A stretch of DNA of 41,329 bases from positions 1 to 41,329 of the forward strand of contig JWZX01001780.1 in assembly GCA_001275005.1 (NCBI GenBank), in the 5' to 3' direction. Below, one piece after another: positions 1 to 11,925 of this stretch; within the stretch, counting starts at the first letter, position 1, and every line of letters starts with the position of its first letter. The stretch is from Chrysochromulina tobinii. Taxonomy: Eukaryota > Haptophyta > Prymnesiales > Chrysochromulinaceae. The notes under the pieces are model-generated. The model was not told the origin of the DNA. It ran no database searches and was given only the letters and a program-made list of their open reading frames with translations. The position numbers and the translations under genes are program-made.

Positions 1-96
1 GGCCTCAGTGCGCGGACAGCGTGCGTCGCCAGGGCGTCGCCAGGGCGACCCTGTGGGATCCACCACGCCCAAAACGCCGCCTCCCCCAGAAGATCC

Positions 97-1877
97 ATGG
101 ATTTGCTACGGCCTTCCGCGAAGCGCAGTCGGTGGCTCTTCCTTCCGGCGGCGATGCTTGTCTGCTGCATGCTTGGCCACGTCACTGCCGAGCTGTCGTC
201 GCCGCAATGGAACGAGGGCTGCCTCTGCGAGCTCAAGCCGACGCCCGCGGCTTCATCCTCGAGCCTCGCAATGCACACGATCTTTGGCCAGCGCTACTTC
301 CGCAAGAATGGGCGCGTCTCGCGGTTCTGCCCGTGCTCTGTCGAGACTGTGCAGCAGCTCAACCAAGAGCTTATCGCGCCGCTCCTCTTCCCGCTGCTGA
401 ACAGCACGTACTTCCGCTACGTCAAGCTCTCGCTCGAGCGGACATGCCCATTCTGGGACGACGGGCACGGCATGTGCGCGCTGCGCGACTGCGCCGTCGA
501 AGCGTGCAGCGCGGACGAGGAGCGGCGGCTGGACCAGTGCGGTGAGGAGCTCGGCGACGACCAGCTCGGGGATGTGCAGCGCACGGACGCCGCGACGCTC
601 GGCGAGCAAGCTCCGTCCTGGGACCTTGCTGCTTCCCGGTGGACAGACCAGCTCGAAGTGGACAACGACGGCGGCGCCGAGTACGTGGATCTCGTGGACA
701 ACCCGGAGCAGTACACGGGGTACAGCGCCGCCGCGGGCGCCTCGCGCATCTGGGACGAGCTCCACACGCACAACTCGTTCGCTGAGCACGGCGCCGACGA
801 TGCGCGCCACGCGGCGCCGATGGCGGTGGAGCAGCGGCTATTCGCGCGGCTGCTCTCGGGTCTGCATGCATCGGTCTCGTCGCACATTGCGATCCACTAC
901 CTGCTCGACCGGCGCAACGGCACCTGGGGGCTCGAGCTCGACGAGTACGCTAGACGGTTAGGTGAGCACTTAATAGACGGTTACGCTAGTCGAGTACCGG
1001 TCGCCGGAGAGGCTGCATCCCTCGATGATGCTCGATTGCCTTTGATTGCCGCTGATGATGAGTGATCATGCTTGGTTAGGTAACCACCCGGAGAGGCTGC
1101 ACCATCTGCACCTGACGTACCTGACGGTCCTGCGGGCGCTCGAGCTGGCGGCGTCGCACCTGAGCGAGCGCTTTGCGTTCTCGACAGGCATGCCCCGAGA
1201 GGACGCGCGAGTCGCGCGCGAGGTGCGCGCCCTCCTCGCCTCCCGCCCCGAGTGGCCTCTCACGTTTGAGGAGCAACGCGCCTTCGTGGGCGTACGATGC
1301 GCCTCGACGCTGGTCGCCTCGGCCGAGCAGATGTCCAAATTAGGCAGCTCGGACGACACAAATACTGGATGCCATCACGGCGCCGAGGAGGAGCTGCTCG
1401 CTGCGCGCACGCAACTGCTCGGCGAGTACCGCTCGCGACTGCAGAACATCTCGAAGCTCATGGACTGTGTGGGGTGCGGCCGCTGCCGGCTGTGGGGAAA
1501 GCTGCAGGTGCACGGTCTCGCGACGGCGCTCTCGCCCAGCATACCAGTGCTCACCACGGCGCGTGCTCCCTGCTCCACAGGTGCACGGTCTCGCGACGGC
1601 GCTCCGTATCCTATACGCTCCCCACCGTCAGCTTGTGCTTCACTCGCTGCAGAGGCCCGACGTCGTCGCGCTGTTCAACCTCCTCGGCCGTCTTGCCCAC
1701 TCGGTCGAGGTGGCGCGCGTCGTCGTGCCGCTGCTCGGCGGGTCTCCGCATTCGAAGTGCTCGCCGCGCGGGTGCAAGGCGTCCGAGTGGATCTCGGGCG
1801 ATGGCGACGATGAGACCAGCACGGTCCACCCCGATGGGCTTTTTGGCGCCGCCATGGGCGCCTCTCTCTTTAGTTGA
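97..1877 (+). CDS. ERO1: ERO1-type endoplasmic reticulum oxidoreductin (3 exons)
   Basis: Exons 97-961, 1080-1507 and 1581-1877 join to a 529-residue protein. ERO1 is an FAD enzyme that reoxidises protein disulfide isomerase in the ER lumen and passes electrons to oxygen. Residues 1-31 look like a signal peptide or anchor (basic start, then a hydrophobic run). C127 and C132 in the stretch CALRDC match the shuttle cysteine pair. The exon 1/2 junction restores the family block around RLGNHPERL. C418, C421 and C424 in CVGCGRC form the active CxxCxxC, followed by RLWGKLQ, and the last exon carries the conserved LQRPDVVALFNLLGRL block. Length and motif order fit the family. The first intron is phase 1, the second phase 0. 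Both introns contain copied exon sequence. The stop codon lies in a 38-bp tandem repeat. Identification is firm; the exact 5' end is the first in-frame ATG. Confidence 0.93.
962..1079 (+). mobile_element. Introner-like intron, family A, in ERO1 (118 bp)
   Basis: The intron starts GTGAGCAC and ends TTGGTTAG, and splicing restores an ERO1 motif. Its first part resembles the downstream exon in two blocks: GGTTAGGT at the junction, and CGGAGAGGCTGCA at about 1007-1019 against 1090-1102. The blocks are separated by an extra ~33-bp segment. The rest is rich in TGATGATG and TGATTGCC words as in the other family-A introns. It reads as an older, rearranged copy. Confidence 0.6.
1508..1580 (+). mobile_element. 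Introner-like intron, family B, in ERO1 (73 bp, perfect 27-bp duplication)
   Basis: Phase 0 intron. The 27 bases at 1505-1531 are repeated without mismatch at 1578-1604, offset by exactly the intron length. The first copy provides the 5' splice site (CAG|GTGCAC) and the second is the downstream exon. Between them lies a core holding CCAGTGCTCACCACGGCGCG, shared with introns elsewhere in this window, and a CCACAG acceptor. Confidence 0.9.
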
Positions 1878-1950
1878 GGGGTGGCGCCGTCATGGGCGCC
1901 TCTCTCTTTAGTTGAGGGGTGGCTCCGTCATGGGCGCTTTAGTTGAGGGG
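1854..1950. repeat. 38-bp tandem repeat at the end of ERO1
   Basis: About two and a half copies of a 38-bp unit containing ATGGGCGCC, CTCTCTCTTTAGTTGAGGGG and GGCGCCGTC. The first copy supplies the last codons and the stop of ERO1; the others lie in the 3' UTR. The last copy lacks the CTCTCTCTT part. Confidence 0.85.
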
Positions 1951-2531
1951 CAGTTGCTGAGAGATGCGAGTGGCTCATCATTCCACAGAACCTCGGGGCT
2001 CGAGCATAACGAACCATTGGTACCGTAGTATGGCGCAGAGTTCAGAGCCCGTGAGCCCCACACAGCCGCGGGGACATCTTCCCCATAGAGATACCGTAGT
2101 AGAGACGGAGATAACGAGTCGTGGGCCAACGTCATTCATCCCACATAATCCTTGGACAGCGGCCGCAGAACACACCCTACGTTGAATTGGCCAACGCGGT
2201 TCTCGAGTTCGATGCCGCGTCAACCGCACTGACTGGACGGACTTAGGACGGACTGCTCCATGGACTGCCCTCACGCCTCACGTCGCTTTAAGTCAACAGG
2301 CTGCCCACTCGTCTCGCTTCTTGCAAGACGGCGCGCAAAATAGTATCTGCATGCGAACCGCAGTTGTGTTGGGTGTTGAATCAGAAACATTGACTGTGAA
2401 GTGTGAATGCATGCACACTTGTCTTTGGATTAGGATTGTGTGCGATACAAAATTGAGAGCTACATCTGAACAGGTCTCCCATCCGCCCCGGCTGAACCCT
2501 GTGTTTCCAGAGAGCAGAGCCCACAAGCAAT
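1878..2531. other. Intergenic region without a supported gene
   Basis: Apart from the tandem repeat at its start, I see no coding signal. It should contain the ERO1 3' end and the promoter of the next gene. Base composition falls towards AT before the ATG at 2532, as expected of a 5' flank. Confidence 0.5.
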
Positions 2532-5348
<2,817 letters not shown>

Positions 5349-6333
5349 GCTCAAGGAGCACGTGGAGCAGGCATCGAGCATACGAACCATTTGTAAACGA
5401 GGAGCAAAAATTGCTGCTGCAAATAAGGGTGGCGCGCGCCCTATTCAGAGAGGCGGTCGGAGCGGTGCGTGTGCTGCTCCCCCCCCTCAAGCTCGGGGCG
5501 GTTCTATGAATAAGTCATCGTAGGAATGATGAATAAGCCATCCTACCAGTACTGTTTCCCCTCTGCAATCACTCAGTTTGTAATCAGGGTATGTGAGGAA
5601 GGGGTGCAAATCCATATCCCTCCCCTACCCCCTCGTGGGTAAATCACTCAGTTTGTAATCAGGGTATGTGAGGAAGGGGTGCAAATCCAGATATTAATCC
5701 CTCCCCTTACCCCTACCCCCTCGTGGGTAAATCACTCAGTTTGTAATCAGGGTATGAGGAAGGGGTGCAAATCCAGATATTAATCCCTCCCCTACCCCCT
5801 CGTGGGTAAATCACTCAGTTTGTAATCAGGGTATGAGGAAGGGGTGCAAATCCAGATATTAATCGATATTATTAATCCCTCCCCTTACCGCCTACCCCCT
5901 TGGGTAAAACAGTCTCCGACGCGTGGGTCGCGGGCTTGCTTTTGCCCGCGTGAGAGAGCGTGGCCTGCGGTGTTGACCGACCCGCAAGCAATGTTACCGG
6001 TAGCTGATTGACAGACCAATCTGTCTCGAACGAAACGCTATTCACGCGAGCTCTTTCTATTTCCTCCCCTGTACCCATTCTCGATTCTGCAGAGCTTGGC
6101 GGTGGGATGCGCGACCCGTGGCCAATAACGGATGAAATACGCATGTTCTCATGAACCTCATCGGTCCATAGCTTGTGGCGAGATGCCTCCGAGAGGAGCC
6201 GTAAGTGCCGGTTTGATGATCATTGTGCCGTGAGGCTTGGGATCTGCTGAATTCATGTAAATCTCGCCTTGCCTCGCTGTTGAAGGCTGTTGTTCGGAGA
6301 GCTACCCTTGCTTTGCTTTTCAGGTAGGGATTC
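5349..6333. other. Intergenic region between convergent genes
   Basis: Convergent gap between the GT61-GMD fusion and the minus-strand gene at 6334. The middle is a tandem repeat (5567-5907). I see no gene or structured RNA in the rest. Confidence 0.5.
5567..5907. repeat. Tandem repeat, four units of 75-87 bp
   Basis: Units begin at about 5567, 5642, 5729 and 5809 with AATCACTCAGTTTGTAATCA, followed by GGGTATG, AGGAAGGGGTGCAAATCC and a C-rich CCCTCCCCTACCCCCTCG. Units differ by a TGTG insertion and an AGATATTAAT insertion. The last ends in a degenerate copy. This is intergenic minisatellite-like DNA. Confidence 0.92.
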
Positions 6334-7422
6334 CTACTCAACGCAAGTCTCTCCGTCCTCTGCACGGTGCCATGGATGCTCACGATTCACGAGCCCGGCC
6401 GCGTGCGACCGACACACGGCGAAGCCCTTTGATGTGATGGGCAGCGCAGCAATGAACACCCCGTGGTCTAGAGCCCACTCGACGAGCATACGCTCGTTTC
6501 GCATGCAGCCCATGGCAACGTGGTCTTGCACGTACCTCCTAGAGAGGCAGCGCTGCCAGTTGCACGGCGCCTCGTCCATGCGCGCCAGGATAGCGGCTGC
6601 AGGTCGCGTGGCCACCCAGAACCAATCAAGTTGTCCATAGCAGCGTCCGGCGTACCACGGTTGCACGAAGGCCATGTTCGTCACAGCACGCCCCTGGGGA
6701 TGTAGCGCCCTGAAAGCCAGGAGCGTCGCCTCAGACGAGCCCCCAAAGATGGGCGACGCCACCGGCTGGTAGTCGTCGCGGAGCTTGATGACAAAGTCGT
6801 ACGGTCGTCCGACGAATGTGTTTTCGTGGCGCACCAGCTGTTCGAAGGCTCTTGCCCATTTGTGCACTTGCTCCCACCACGAGGGGTACGAGGCTGAGCA
6901 TGAGCAGTTCCGCGCCAGGCAAAAGCAGCGCGTCTCGTTAGCGATGGTAAAGGATGTGGGTCTGAGCATCTGAAGCATAGGCTCCAACTGTCTTTCTAAC
7001 ACCGGAAGAGAGCTCGCCTTAGGACAATTGCCGTCCCAAACGAGTTGTGCCCTTGTGATTCTCAGATCCAGGTGAAGAAAGAGGTCGCTCCGTGCTCCAC
7101 TGGAAGTCAGCTCCGCCAGGTATTTGCTGATAGCCATGTAAGTACGAGCATCTGTAATTGGAAAGCGGTGCTTGAAGTCCCCGTGGGATGCGCTGCCTGT
7201 GACCATCACCCCAACGAGCCACGTCGAAGATGTCTCCGTTATGGCCACCGAGCGTGCCGAAGTTGCCCGTTCGATCAACTTTGTGGGAGAGCAGGTGGCA
7301 TTACCGAGGAGAGCGATGCCCATGCGCCATGGCGAGTCCGTCCATGGGGAATTTAGGGAGGTCCTCTCTCTCGGTCCGGCAGCGAGGCCTGCAGTAACGT
7401 CCATGCATGCAAAGATTGACAT
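6334..7422 (-). CDS. Hypothetical protein, possibly glycosyltransferase-like
   Basis: Intronless frame of 362 residues from an ATG at 7422. The start has a short hydrophobic segment that could be a weak signal sequence. The middle holds YDFVIKLRDDYQPVASPIFGG and later LDWFWVATRPAAAILARM, a spacing seen in some poorly characterised algal and plant glycosyltransferase-like proteins, where a strand ending in an acidic pair precedes a D-F-hydrophobic block. There are many cysteines and no clear DxD. I do not recognise a named family, and the glycosyltransferase label is a guess. It is divergent with the small membrane protein at 7556, about 130 bp away. Confidence 0.5.
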   Translation of the reverse strand: MSIFACMDVTAGLAAGPRERTSLNSPWTDSPWRMGIALLGNATCSPTKLIERATSARSVAITETSSTWLVGVMVTGSASHGDFKHRFPITDARTYMAISKYLAELTSSGARSDLFLHLDLRITRAQLVWDGNCPKASSLPVLERQLEPMLQMLRPTSFTIANETRCFCLARNCSCSASYPSWWEQVHKWARAFEQLVRHENTFVGRPYDFVIKLRDDYQPVASPIFGGSSEATLLAFRALHPQGRAVTNMAFVQPWYAGRCYGQLDWFWVATRPAAAILARMDEAPCNWQRCLSRRYVQDHVAMGCMRNERMLVEWALDHGVFIAALPITSKGFAVCRSHAAGLVNREHPWHRAEDGETCVE

Positions 7423-7555
7423 GCCGATGCAACCCCAAAATCGCGCTTTTCGATTCCTTCACTTTCCACAGGCCGACTCGCCGAAACATTGGGCTTTCTT
7501 GTTAACAGTGATTCGTTCGTGTGAATAAAACAGCCCCCACGAAACCCGAATCTTC

Positions 7556-7876
7556 ATGCAGTTTCTCCACTTGGGCTTGGGCGGTTGGTCAATGACGTCC
7601 AAAAATGCAAGATCGGGCGGTGGATCCGCAGCCAAAGGGGGAGCAAGGGGCGGCAAGGCGTCCGGTATTGGCAAGGCGGCTGGGTCTGCAGAGCGCGGAG
7701 GCGGAAGCTGGAATGCTCATGGGTCTGCCGCAATGAAGGCAAAGGGAGCCAAGACGCTGTGCCTCTACGTGCTGCTGCCACTTATGCTTTTAGCTTTTGG
7801 CATCGCTGTCATCACCGCCTACACGATGCCCCCGTTGCCAATGATGAAGAAGCGCCCGAAAATCCCAACCTATTGA
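7556..7876 (+). CDS. Small one-pass membrane protein, possibly the first exon of a longer gene
   Basis: 106 residues from an ATG at 7556. The first ~60 residues are Gly/Ala/Ser/Lys-rich, followed by a strong membrane segment (ALCLYVLLPLMLLAFGIAVITAY region) and a short basic Pro-rich tail ending at 7876. Downstream a second open stretch to 8240, in another frame, contains VIGMRCGHGSVGQGM and CRRWC and could be a later exon, but I cannot place a convincing donor. No family is recognised. Confidence 0.4.
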   Translation: MQFLHLGLGGWSMTSKNARSGGGSAAKGGARGGKASGIGKAAGSAERGGGSWNAHGSAAMKAKGAKTLCLYVLLPLMLLAFGIAVITAYTMPPLPMMKKRPKIPTY

Positions 7877-8240
7877 AAGGTCGGCTTGTCGTCATCTCGG
7901 CAGAGTCGGGCACAGCCGGGCGCCACTCTTCACACGATGTTCTCCGCTGCGTCGGCAGTGTTGCTCCGCCGCGCCACAATCTTGCGTCGAAAGCGCGGCA
8001 CGCTACGAGCCGGCAGCCTCATCGTGTGTGCCAGACACCACTGGCGGCATCGTCATCGGCATGAGATGTGGCCACGGGAGCGTTGGGCAGGGCATGCAGA
8101 GCGCCGACTGCCGCCGATGGTGCCTCCAATTGATGCTGACGGAGCGCAAGCGCGGCTTTTCGGCCATGTATCCCGACGCCAAGGCCGCACTCGGCGGCGA
8201 CGCGACGAAGATGGTCGATCTGTGCCTCACGATGGGCTGA

Positions 8241-8634
8241 GGGCTGTTCGGCCACGCCTTGTGCGATGTGCGTTAGTGAGGTGGCGCTGCCACACGACAA
8301 GGCGAAGCCGCTACCCTTATCCCTTTAGAGAACGGCGCTGTAGAAAGGCGAGATGACCGACGCGAAGGGACGTTGCGCGCTCGGCTATGCTCGGGGCCGA
8401 CGTGGTAGCCCGGCGTGCGCGGGTTGCGGTATCTCGCCGCCGCCGCGGGCGCCGCCCTAATGCTAATCCGACCGTACAACCTAGGCGGCGACCGGCGTCG
8501 TTTAATTACGACGTTATCCGATCGAGGTCGGCGTAAATGTCGGTCGGCGTAAACAACGTCTCTAAGAAAAAGTATGCACCGCTCGCGTCGATAAGTCTTT
8601 CAGGATTTGTCCACGCGTGGGGCCTCGGATCTCG
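8241..8634. other. Gap with no supported feature
   Basis: GC-rich sequence between the small plus-strand gene and the 3' end of the minus-strand cyclic-nucleotide-binding gene. Short AT-rich words occur near 8500-8580. No gene, repeat or tRNA is evident. Confidence 0.4.
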
Positions 8635-11600
8635 TCATCCGCGGGGACTGCCGCTCGGCGGCCTCGGGATCGCATAATGACCATCACCGGTAGCCGCCGC
8701 CCGCACCAGCGACGCCGGCGGCCCACCGGCCACGCCGCTAGGCGGCGTCCAAACGCGCTCCATCTTATGTGGAATGAGCCCAGTGGCTACTTGGCCAGAG
8801 GGGCGCGCGGGCATGAGTGAGCCCGTGGAGCGCCGTCCCGGCGTGGGGGGACGACCGAGCGCGAGCGGCGTGTTGAGCGCATTCTCGAGCGGGGTACGCG
8901 GGCGTGCCGAGGAGGCGGGCGGCGCGAGCGGCGAGGTCGCGAGCGCGGACCTCGGCGCGAGGGGCGTCGTGGTGAGGGCGGCGATCTTGGAGTTTGGCAG
9001 AGGCGCAGGGTCTGCAAGCGTGTAGATCAGGCTGTTGAGCGCCGAGGGCGTCAGCGCGGCCGACCTTGCCGTCGAGCCCACGACGGCGCCACCTGCACCA
9101 CTTGCTGGCGACGTAAGAGGCAGCGGCAGCCTTCCCGAGGCATGGAGCTTCGACATGGGGTCGGTGAGCGTTGTGACCGTCGCGGCGCGAGGCGGTACGC
9201 GCGGCACGGAGGCGGAGGGGCGCAGCCCTCGTCGAGGTGTATCGCTTTCGGCCGCTCGCATGTGCCGCTCGAGCATCCCTGCATCGGGCAGCGAGGGCCT
9301 CGCGCTCCGCTCGCGCCTCCGCCGCCTCGCGCAGGCTCTTGTGGGACAACTCAATCGCAGCCTGCGTCGCGGCAGCCGCCTCGGCGGCCGCGGTCTTGGC
9401 GCGGAGACGCAGCTCGTCAGGGTCGATCCCGGCATGCCCACGCGCCGTCTCGAGCGCCTCGTCGGCGTTCTTGGCGCGCGCCTGCTCGAGATAGAGCTGC
9501 TCGCGAAGCTTGGCCTCGGTCTCTGCGGCCTGCGCGATCTCCCACCGAGCTCGCTGCAGCTCGGCACGGAGCTTGTCGGCCACGTCCTTGGACTGCTGTG
9601 CTTCGGCCACCTCTCGCTGCACGTACGCGTCGAGCTCGTTCATCTTGAGGTACGCTTCGCGCGCCGTCATCACGAGACTCCCCTCTTGCTTGCGCAGCGC
9701 AGCGACCGACTCGCTCGCCTGCGAGAGCGCCGTGCTGAGCAGTTGCGTCTTCTCCATCTCGTCGTCGAGCTTGTTCGAGATCGCATCGCGCTCCTCGAGC
9801 GCCTTGTCGACGGCCTTGCGGCTCGCCTGCTCGGTCGCGACGCCCAAGACGACGCGTCAGCTCGCCATCAGTTTCCATCAGGGCCACTCATAGGCAATCA
9901 GAGGTCATCAGCTCACCTGCTCGGTAGCGACGCTCTCGCAGCGCACGTCCTCGGCATCGGCCTCCGCGTCACGCAGAGCCTTTCTCCGCAGGCCGAGCGT
10001 AACCGTCAGGCGCGAACACTGCCAGCGCAGCCGCGCGCGTGGTACCGAGCGTTGCAAGCGGGCCGCCATATCCTCCGCCGAGTCTTGCAGCAGCGCGAGC
10101 GCGCGTACGGTGTCTGCATGCACGGCACGCGTCTCATCGAGCGCGGCGCTCTTCTCTGCCATGAGCCGCTGCAGCCTCAAGACTTCCTGCATCACATCCG
10201 TCAGCGTGGGCGCGCGCTCGGTGGTGAGCACTTGCATGCAAGGCAGGCCATCAGCATGCAATCAACGTACCTGCATCACATCCGTCAGCGTGAGCGCGCG
10301 CTCGAGCTCGTCGGCCCTCGCCTGAAGCGCCTTCAGCTCGGCTTGCAGTTTGGCCGTCGCCTTCTCGAGCTTCGCCTTCTCGAGCTTCATGAAGACATTC
10401 TCACTGGTGAGAGCGGTGTTCTTCACGAGAAGGTCCGCCTTCTCCTTGAGCGCCCGCTTGAGCAGCATGTCCAGATTCGTCTTCTTGTGCAGCTGGTCCT
10501 CGAGATCCAGCTGCACCTGCATCGCCTTCTCCTTCTCGCGCCGCACTCGCTCCCTGTAGATGATCTCGACGTGCTTCGCAGAGTATTCCGAGTCGGTTTC
10601 ACGCAGCATCGAACCCGCGGCCTCGTCGATGGCTTTGTTGTCCGCCGACGTGGCCGCGATCCCGAGCAGCTTGTACAGCCTCATCGCGAGCAGCCCTTGG
10701 CTGCTGCTGCTGCTCCCGCCACCGCCACCGCTATCCTTGTCCTTGCTGCCGCTGCTGCCGCTGCTGTCCTTGCCACCCTTGCCGCCACCCTTGCCGCCGC
10801 CCTTGAATGAGCCGCCCTTGAATGAGCCGTCCTTGGCGCCGCTAGGCTCATTCAGCTCGCTCAAGTCGAGGTTGAGCATGCCGATGACGCCCCCCGAAGG
10901 ACCACCCACGACGTTGGCGGGCAGCGGGTGCCCCGAGAGCACCTCGTACTCACCCACAAAGTCTCCTGGCTGCGCGGTCTTCTTGTGTGCAAAGCCCTGC
11001 TCGACCGAGCCGTGAAGCACGATGCCAAAGTGCCCAAGCGTATGCTCACGCAGCATGATGGTCTGCCCGGCATGGAACTGGAGGATACGCATCCCGTCGA
11101 AGAGCATGCTCACCTCTTCCGCCGACAGCCCACGCTTCTCGAGCGCTGCCCGCGCCTTGTCGAAACGCGACTGCTTAGCGTCGGTGGCGCCGGCCCCGGC
11201 GCCGGCGCCTCCTCGGAAGCTCCCGACTGCCATGGCGAGGCGCAGCACCGCCTCAGAGGTTCGCGGGATGATCTCCTGGATCTGCTCCATCTTGCGCACG
11301 GCGGCGCGTCCCATGGCGCGCACCAGCGTCGTCGCGGTCGTCGCCGACTTTTCGAACAGTCGAGGCATGCTCCCAAACTGCACAGCCGCAACGGTGCCGG
11401 CTGAGATGCCGATCATCGAGGCGCCGCGCTTGCCGCCGCGGAAGAAGGCCATTTCGCCGACTATTCGTCCAGGCGTCAGCGTGGCGAGCACGTGCGACCC
11501 GTGCCGCACCTCGAGCTGGCCGCCGAGCAGCAACCCAAACCACGAGGCGTCCTCGCCTTGCGTGACAATCTCCTGGCCCTCGGAGAAGTCGATAAAGTCC

Positions 11601-11713
11601 AGAAAGGGCAGCAGCTCGTCGAGCTGCGACTCCGTGAACCCACGGAAGTCCTGCGACACGCACTGGATGGCCGAGAGCGCCGCACGGTGCTCTTCGTGCA
11701 TTTCTCCTGGCAT
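8635..11713 (-). CDS. Double cyclic-nucleotide-binding domain protein with long coiled coil (3 exons, apparent frameshift)
   Basis: Exons 11713-10271, 10186-9917 and 9826-8635, both introns phase 0, about 967 residues. Residues ~20-130 form a cyclic-nucleotide-binding fold with GEMAFFRGGKRGAS, resembling the phosphate-binding cassette. A second, more divergent fold follows at ~200-290 (FHAGQTIML, GDFVGEYEVLSGHPLP). A Gly/Ser/Lys linker leads to several hundred residues of heptad coiled coil, then a Ser/Pro/Ala-rich tail. Such proteins act as cAMP/cGMP-responsive scaffolds, but no output enzyme is present. In exon 3 the coiled-coil frame must shift near 9287 to enter the tail frame, where GAGREALAA is followed by GMLERHMRAAE; without the shift the tail reads as Arg-rich noise. 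The start ATG is the first in frame, 212 bp from the divergent transporter ATG. Confidence 0.8.
9827..9916 (-). mobile_element. Introner-like intron, family A, in the cyclic-nucleotide-binding gene (90 bp)
   Basis: Read on the minus strand it starts GTGAGCTGATGACC and ends ACCGAGCAG. Here the copied exon is the upstream one: 17 bases at 9917-9933 recur with one mismatch at 9827-9843, offset by exactly 90. The inserted core contains TGATGACCTCTGATTGCC, as in other family-A introns. Confidence 0.82.
10187..10270 (-). mobile_element. Introner-like intron, family B, in the cyclic-nucleotide-binding gene (84 bp)
   Basis: Minus-strand intron GTACGTTGAT to GATGTGATGCAG, phase 0. The last 34 bases of the upstream exon (10271-10304) recur with one mismatch as the last 34 bases of the intron (10187-10220). 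The core holds GCATGCAAGTGCTCACCAC, the family-B signature. The element supplied the 5' splice site and the duplication supplied the acceptor. Confidence 0.9.
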
Positions 11714-11925
11714 TGTGCGGCCGACTGAAACGAAGTATTTTTGTGCAATATTTCTGACGACTCTTTGGTTTTTACGGCGGTTGATGTGATCGCTGTCACC
11801 TTACGACGGTACTGTTACATGAAGTCCTGAGGTCTTCAGCTCGCGTGATCTCCGTTTCCAAAAGAATCCGGCGTCAATCCGGCAATGAATCCGGCAAAGA
11901 ACCTTTTCGCGTGAGAGGGTTGCCT
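11714..11925. promoter_or_regulatory. Divergent 5' region of the cyclic-nucleotide-binding and transporter genes
   Basis: 212 bp separate the two ATGs. The interval is AT-richer than either gene (for example AAGTATTTTTGTGCAATA at 11735) and should hold both promoters. No recognised core element can be named. Confidence 0.4.

Noticed and set aside
5567-5907. CRISPR array
   Set aside because: Units are contiguous tandem repeats without distinct spacers, and the window is eukaryotic.
9035-10810. 591-residue plus-strand open frame
   Set aside because: It is antisense to the coiled-coil gene. Its Leu/Arg/Glu-rich composition is the mirror of GC-rich coiled-coil codons, and it crosses both introns.
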